From: an uncultured Prevotellaceae bacterium
GTDB taxonomy: Bacteria; Bacteroidota; Bacteroidia; Bacteroidales; Bacteroidaceae
NCBI GenBank assembly: GCA_947307015.1
Contig: CAMZHV010000002.1
Location: 62,001-126,000, forward strand
Reading direction: 5' to 3'
DNA: 64,000 bases
The position numbers and the translations under genes are program-made. The notes under the pieces were generated by a model, which made no database searches, was not told the DNA's origin, and worked only from the letters and a program-made list of their open reading frames with translations. The stretch's first letter is position 1. Every line of letters starts with the position of its first letter. Below, piece after piece: positions 61,536 to 64,000 of the stretch.

Positions 61536-63281
61536 ATGTTTAGATTCGAGAATCCAATATATCTCTATTTCTTAGCCATCATCCCGCTATTAGCGCTTTT
61601 GCACTATGGCACGGATGCTCTGCGCCGTCGTCGCTTGAAAAAATATGGTGATCCTGAATTGCTGAAAGCTTTGATGCCTGATGTTTCTTCGTGGCGTCGC
61701 GAGCTGAAGTTCTGGCTTGTAAGTGGTGCGTTGGCCATGATGATCGTCTGCCTCGCACGTCCTCAATATGGCACAAAGATTGACACCCGCACGCGCAAAG
61801 GCATTGAAGCCATCATTGCTCTTGATGTCTCCAACTCCATGCTCGCCGAGGATGTCAAGCCCAGTCGTCTGGACAAGTCCAAGATGCTCATCAGCAGTCT
61901 CGTAGACAAGATGAACGATGACAAAATTGGACTCATCGTCTATGCCGGTGATGCCTACACACAGCTGCCAATCACCTCTGATTATGTATCAGCGAAGATG
62001 TTCCTCGACAATATCTCTCCTGACATGATTGCTGTTCAGGGTACTGATATCGCACGGGCCATCGAACTGGCTACGCACAGCTTCACGCAGCAAGAAGGGG
62101 TAGGGCGTGCCATCTTTGTCATCACCGACGGTGAGGACAACGAGGGTGGAGCTGTTGAAGCTGCCCGCGAGGCATTGAAAAAGGGAATGAATGTTTACGT
62201 CCTCGGTGTGGGTTCGCCTGAGGGCAGCCCCATTCCAATGCCAGGCACCAACCGTTATATCACTGACAATGCAGGCAACACCGTCGTCTCAAAGCTCAAC
62301 GAGGATATGTGCCGACAGATTGCACAGGCAGGCGGTGGTGCATACATTTACGTCGATAACAGCTCTTCGGCCCAATCGGCGTTGCAGCGCCACGTTGACA
62401 AACTGGCGAAGGCAGAGATGGAGTCGGTGCTCTACAGCGAGTACGATGAGCACTTCCGCGATTTCGCATGGGCAGCGCTCATCCTGTTGCTGCTCGATAT
62501 CCTTTTCCTGGCACGAAAGAACCATGTCCTCAGTCGCTTCACGCTCTTCAAACCGTCGTCGCGCATCGCCATGACATCCGTCGTGATGCTTTTCTTGTCT
62601 GTCGCTCCAGCCTCTTTCGGCTTGGACAACAGCGCACACGCCCAGAAGAAGAACGATCGCTATTTTATCCGTCACGGCAACCGCCTCTATCGCGATAGCC
62701 TCTATACCAAGGCGCAGGTTGATTATCAGAAAGCCATAGAGAAGGACAACACCAATCCTGTAGCACACTACAACCTCGGCAATGCCCAACTTATGCAGGG
62801 GCAGCCGAAGGATGCGATGAAGAGCTACGAGACCGCAGCACGCCTACAGAAGGATAAGATGCGCGGCGCACAAATTTACCACAATATGGGTGTCATCCTA
62901 CAGAGCCAGAAGCAGTTCGCAGAAGCTATCGAGTGCTATAAGAACGCCCTGCGTCGCAATCCCAACGATGACGAGACACGCTACAACCTCGCTCTCTGCC
63001 AGCATCAACTTCAGAACCAGTCGCAGGATCAGAACAACAAAGACGACCAGCAAGGTCAGGACGACCAAAAACAGGATCAGCAACAGCAAGAACAGCAGCA
63101 GCAACAGCAGCAACAACAGCAGCAGGAACAGCAGGAGCAGCAACAAGAGCAGCCGAAGATGTCCAAGGAGAATGCCGAACAGCTCCTACAAGCCGCTCAG
63201 CAGGAGGAGAAGTCGACTCAGGACAAGGTCAACAAGGCTCAGCAGAAGCCACAGCGCAGGCAGCTCGAGAAGCAGTGGTAA
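61536..63281 (+). CDS. BatB-BatC fusion: von Willebrand A plus TPR protein
   Basis: A 581-residue protein joining what are usually two genes. The N-terminal half is BatB-like: membrane helices, MIDAS ALDVSNSMLAEDV and TDGEDNEGG, then a helix (AALILLLLDILFLARKN). Next comes a signal-like hydrophobic stretch (MTSVVMLFLSVAPASFG) where BatC would start, then TPR repeats (about 375-490: RLYRDSLYTKAQVDYQKAIE, AHYNLGNAQLMQGQPKDAMK). A Gln-rich tract of CAG/CAA codons (63060-63160) and a Lys/Gln tail follow. The frame is continuous, so the fusion is real unless a base is wrong near 62570. Confidence 0.88.
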   Translation: MFRFENPIYLYFLAIIPLLALLHYGTDALRRRRLKKYGDPELLKALMPDVSSWRRELKFWLVSGALAMMIVCLARPQYGTKIDTRTRKGIEAIIALDVSNSMLAEDVKPSRLDKSKMLISSLVDKMNDDKIGLIVYAGDAYTQLPITSDYVSAKMFLDNISPDMIAVQGTDIARAIELATHSFTQQEGVGRAIFVITDGEDNEGGAVEAAREALKKGMNVYVLGVGSPEGSPIPMPGTNRYITDNAGNTVVSKLNEDMCRQIAQAGGGAYIYVDNSSSAQSALQRHVDKLAKAEMESVLYSEYDEHFRDFAWAALILLLLDILFLARKNHVLSRFTLFKPSSRIAMTSVVMLFLSVAPASFGLDNSAHAQKKNDRYFIRHGNRLYRDSLYTKAQVDYQKAIEKDNTNPVAHYNLGNAQLMQGQPKDAMKSYETAARLQKDKMRGAQIYHNMGVILQSQKQFAEAIECYKNALRRNPNDDETRYNLALCQHQLQNQSQDQNNKDDQQGQDDQKQDQQQQEQQQQQQQQQQQEQQEQQQEQPKMSKENAEQLLQAAQQEEKSTQDKVNKAQQKPQRRQLEKQW

Positions 63282-63283
63282 AG

Positions 63284-63507
63284 GAAGACCCACCCCTCAC
63301 CCTCCCTTGTAGGGAGGGAGTAGATACCATACAAGAATAGAAATCCTATAAATACAATGAGAACAACATACAAGTTTTTATTAACAATAGCCCTCACCAT
63401 GGCACAGGTGGCAGCTCCTTCCCTCACCGGAAGAGCTGGGGGTGGTTCTCTCCTATTTGCAAAAGTGACCGCTCCCTCCCTAATAGGAAGGGCGGGTGGA
63501 GAGTCTG
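63284..63507. repeat. Paired palindromic element, doublet 5, with doubled tail
   Basis: The left half (63284-63325, GAAGACCCACCCCTCACCC) starts two bases after the upstream stop. Two right halves follow inside batD: a degenerate one (about 63413-63450) and a good one (63465-63507). Both are translated, as APSLTGRAGGGS and TAPSLIGRAGGES. Confidence 0.85.
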
Positions 63508-64000
63508 CTATCACTATTCGTGTCCAGGCGCCTTCCGAGGTCATTCAAGGCGATCGTTTCCGCGTTGCATACGTAGTGAACACTTCCGATGTCGATGATT
63601 TCCGCATCGATGAGTTTGATGGGCTTGTGGAGCTCTTTGGCCCCAGCCGCAGCCAGTCGTCGAGTTTCTCTATGGTCAACGGCAAGACGACGTCGTCGAG
63701 TTCCGTGACCTTCACCTACACCGTAACAACAGACAAGGCAGGCACCTTCCATGTACCGGCGGCCACCGTCACCAGCGGAGGCAAGACCTATAAGTCGGCC
63801 TCGCCTCAGATCACCGTATTGCCCGCTGGATCCGGTAGCTCCGGCAATTCCGGACAATCCGGCCAATCCGGACAATCCAACGTCCAGCCTCATTCTTCCC
63901 AAGCCGACCGGATGCACACGCAGAACATTGGTGAAAAGATTACAGGCAAGGACATTTTCATCGCCGTAACCGCCTCGAAGAAGCGTGTCTACGAGCAGGA
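63357..64000 (+). CDS. batD: BatD, 5' part, runs off the window
   Basis: The first 214 codons of a BatD-type protein, which in Bat operons is a large membrane protein with repeated beta domains. A signal peptide (RTTYKFLLTIALTMAQVAA) is followed by two repeat-encoded peptides (PSLTGRAGGGS, then TAPSLIGRAGGES). The mature BatD beta domain then opens (AITIRVQAPSEVIQGDRFRV, SSSVTFTYTVTTDKAGTFHV). A Ser/Gly/Asn/Gln linker (SGNSGQSGQSGQSN), coded by short TCCGGCCAA-type repeats, precedes a second beta domain (FIAVTASKKRVYEQ). The frame is still open at base 64000. Confidence 0.88.
   Translation, partial: MRTTYKFLLTIALTMAQVAAPSLTGRAGGGSLLFAKVTAPSLIGRAGGESAITIRVQAPSEVIQGDRFRVAYVVNTSDVDDFRIDEFDGLVELFGPSRSQSSSFSMVNGKTTSSSSVTFTYTVTTDKAGTFHVPAATVTSGGKTYKSASPQITVLPAGSGSSGNSGQSGQSGQSNVQPHSSQADRMHTQNIGEKITGKDIFIAVTASKKRVYEQ

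Noticed and set aside
63060-63160. CAG/CAA tract as a separate repeat element
   Set aside because: It stays in frame as a Gln-rich linker at the end of the BatB-BatC protein, which is common after TPR repeats, so it is treated as part of the gene.

Overview
The window reads as a chromosomal segment of a member of the Bacteroidales, most probably Prevotella or a close relative. The signs are the Bacteroidetes-type -7 promoter boxes (TAnnTTTG) placed 5 to 60 bases before many start codons, the near absence of Shine-Dalgarno sequences, the Bat (aerotolerance) operon, a class III fructose-bisphosphatase, the rpmB-rpmG-DUF4295 trio, a xylan-degradation gene set, and secreted proteins with a short C-terminal YDLxGR...GKK tail. 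No rRNA, tRNA or CRISPR array was seen.

Layout. 1-3075: arylacetate-CoA ligase genes (two paaK-like copies, the first cut by the window edge) with a tandem ACT regulator. 3093-4894: a secreted EEP-family hydrolase and a VanW-family protein. 4881-9965 (minus): a large secreted LRR/M60-like metalloprotease, an FHA protein, and a frame-broken HU-TM-SPOR gene. 10097-16221: an AddAB-type helicase-nuclease pair. 16263-18586: GH25 lysozyme, cytidine deaminase, and a glucosaminidase with LysM domains. 18587-26413: an accessory island. It holds an ATPase remnant with 33-bp repeats, an HU-like/VapE-like gene pair bracketed by 25-bp inverted repeats, an Rpn/PD-(D/E)XK transposase-like gene, a two-gene secreted locus ending in a C-type-lectin-like domain that looks like a diversity-generating retroelement target, and an AAA ATPase/DUF4143 gene. 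A toxin remnant with an intact HigA-type antitoxin follows, and near-identical hairpins flank this last set. 26414-43868: mostly core genes (HAD lipoprotein, ettA, beta-helix lipoprotein, pepD, Skp-like lipoprotein, prmA, fbp, acyltransferase, endonuclease I, threonylcarbamoyl-AMP synthase, ClC channel, fmt, ECF sigma). 43930-49572 (minus): GH43-CBM6, CE6-like esterase and GH3, an arabinoxylan operon. 49738-56056: glsB, map, tsaD, pncC-like, rpmB, rpmG, ftsY, rimO. 56065-64000: HU, a membrane HU-LysM protein, then moxR-DUF58-batABCD running off the end.

The most unusual structure is a dispersed family of paired GC-rich palindromes (five doublets, plus single tails). The first half of each doublet starts exactly at, or within a few bases of, the stop codon of the upstream gene. 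The second half is the inverted copy, and it is often translated in frame as the N-terminus of the next gene, giving a recurring peptide of the form (T/A)APSL(I/T)GRAGGES in RimO, BatD and others. In one gene a second palindrome has inserted inside the first and shifted the reading frame, separating an HU-TM part from its SPOR domain.

Two proteins join a cytoplasmic HU-type DNA-binding domain to a periplasmic peptidoglycan-binding domain (SPOR or LysM) through one membrane helix, which suggests a nucleoid-to-envelope tether theme.
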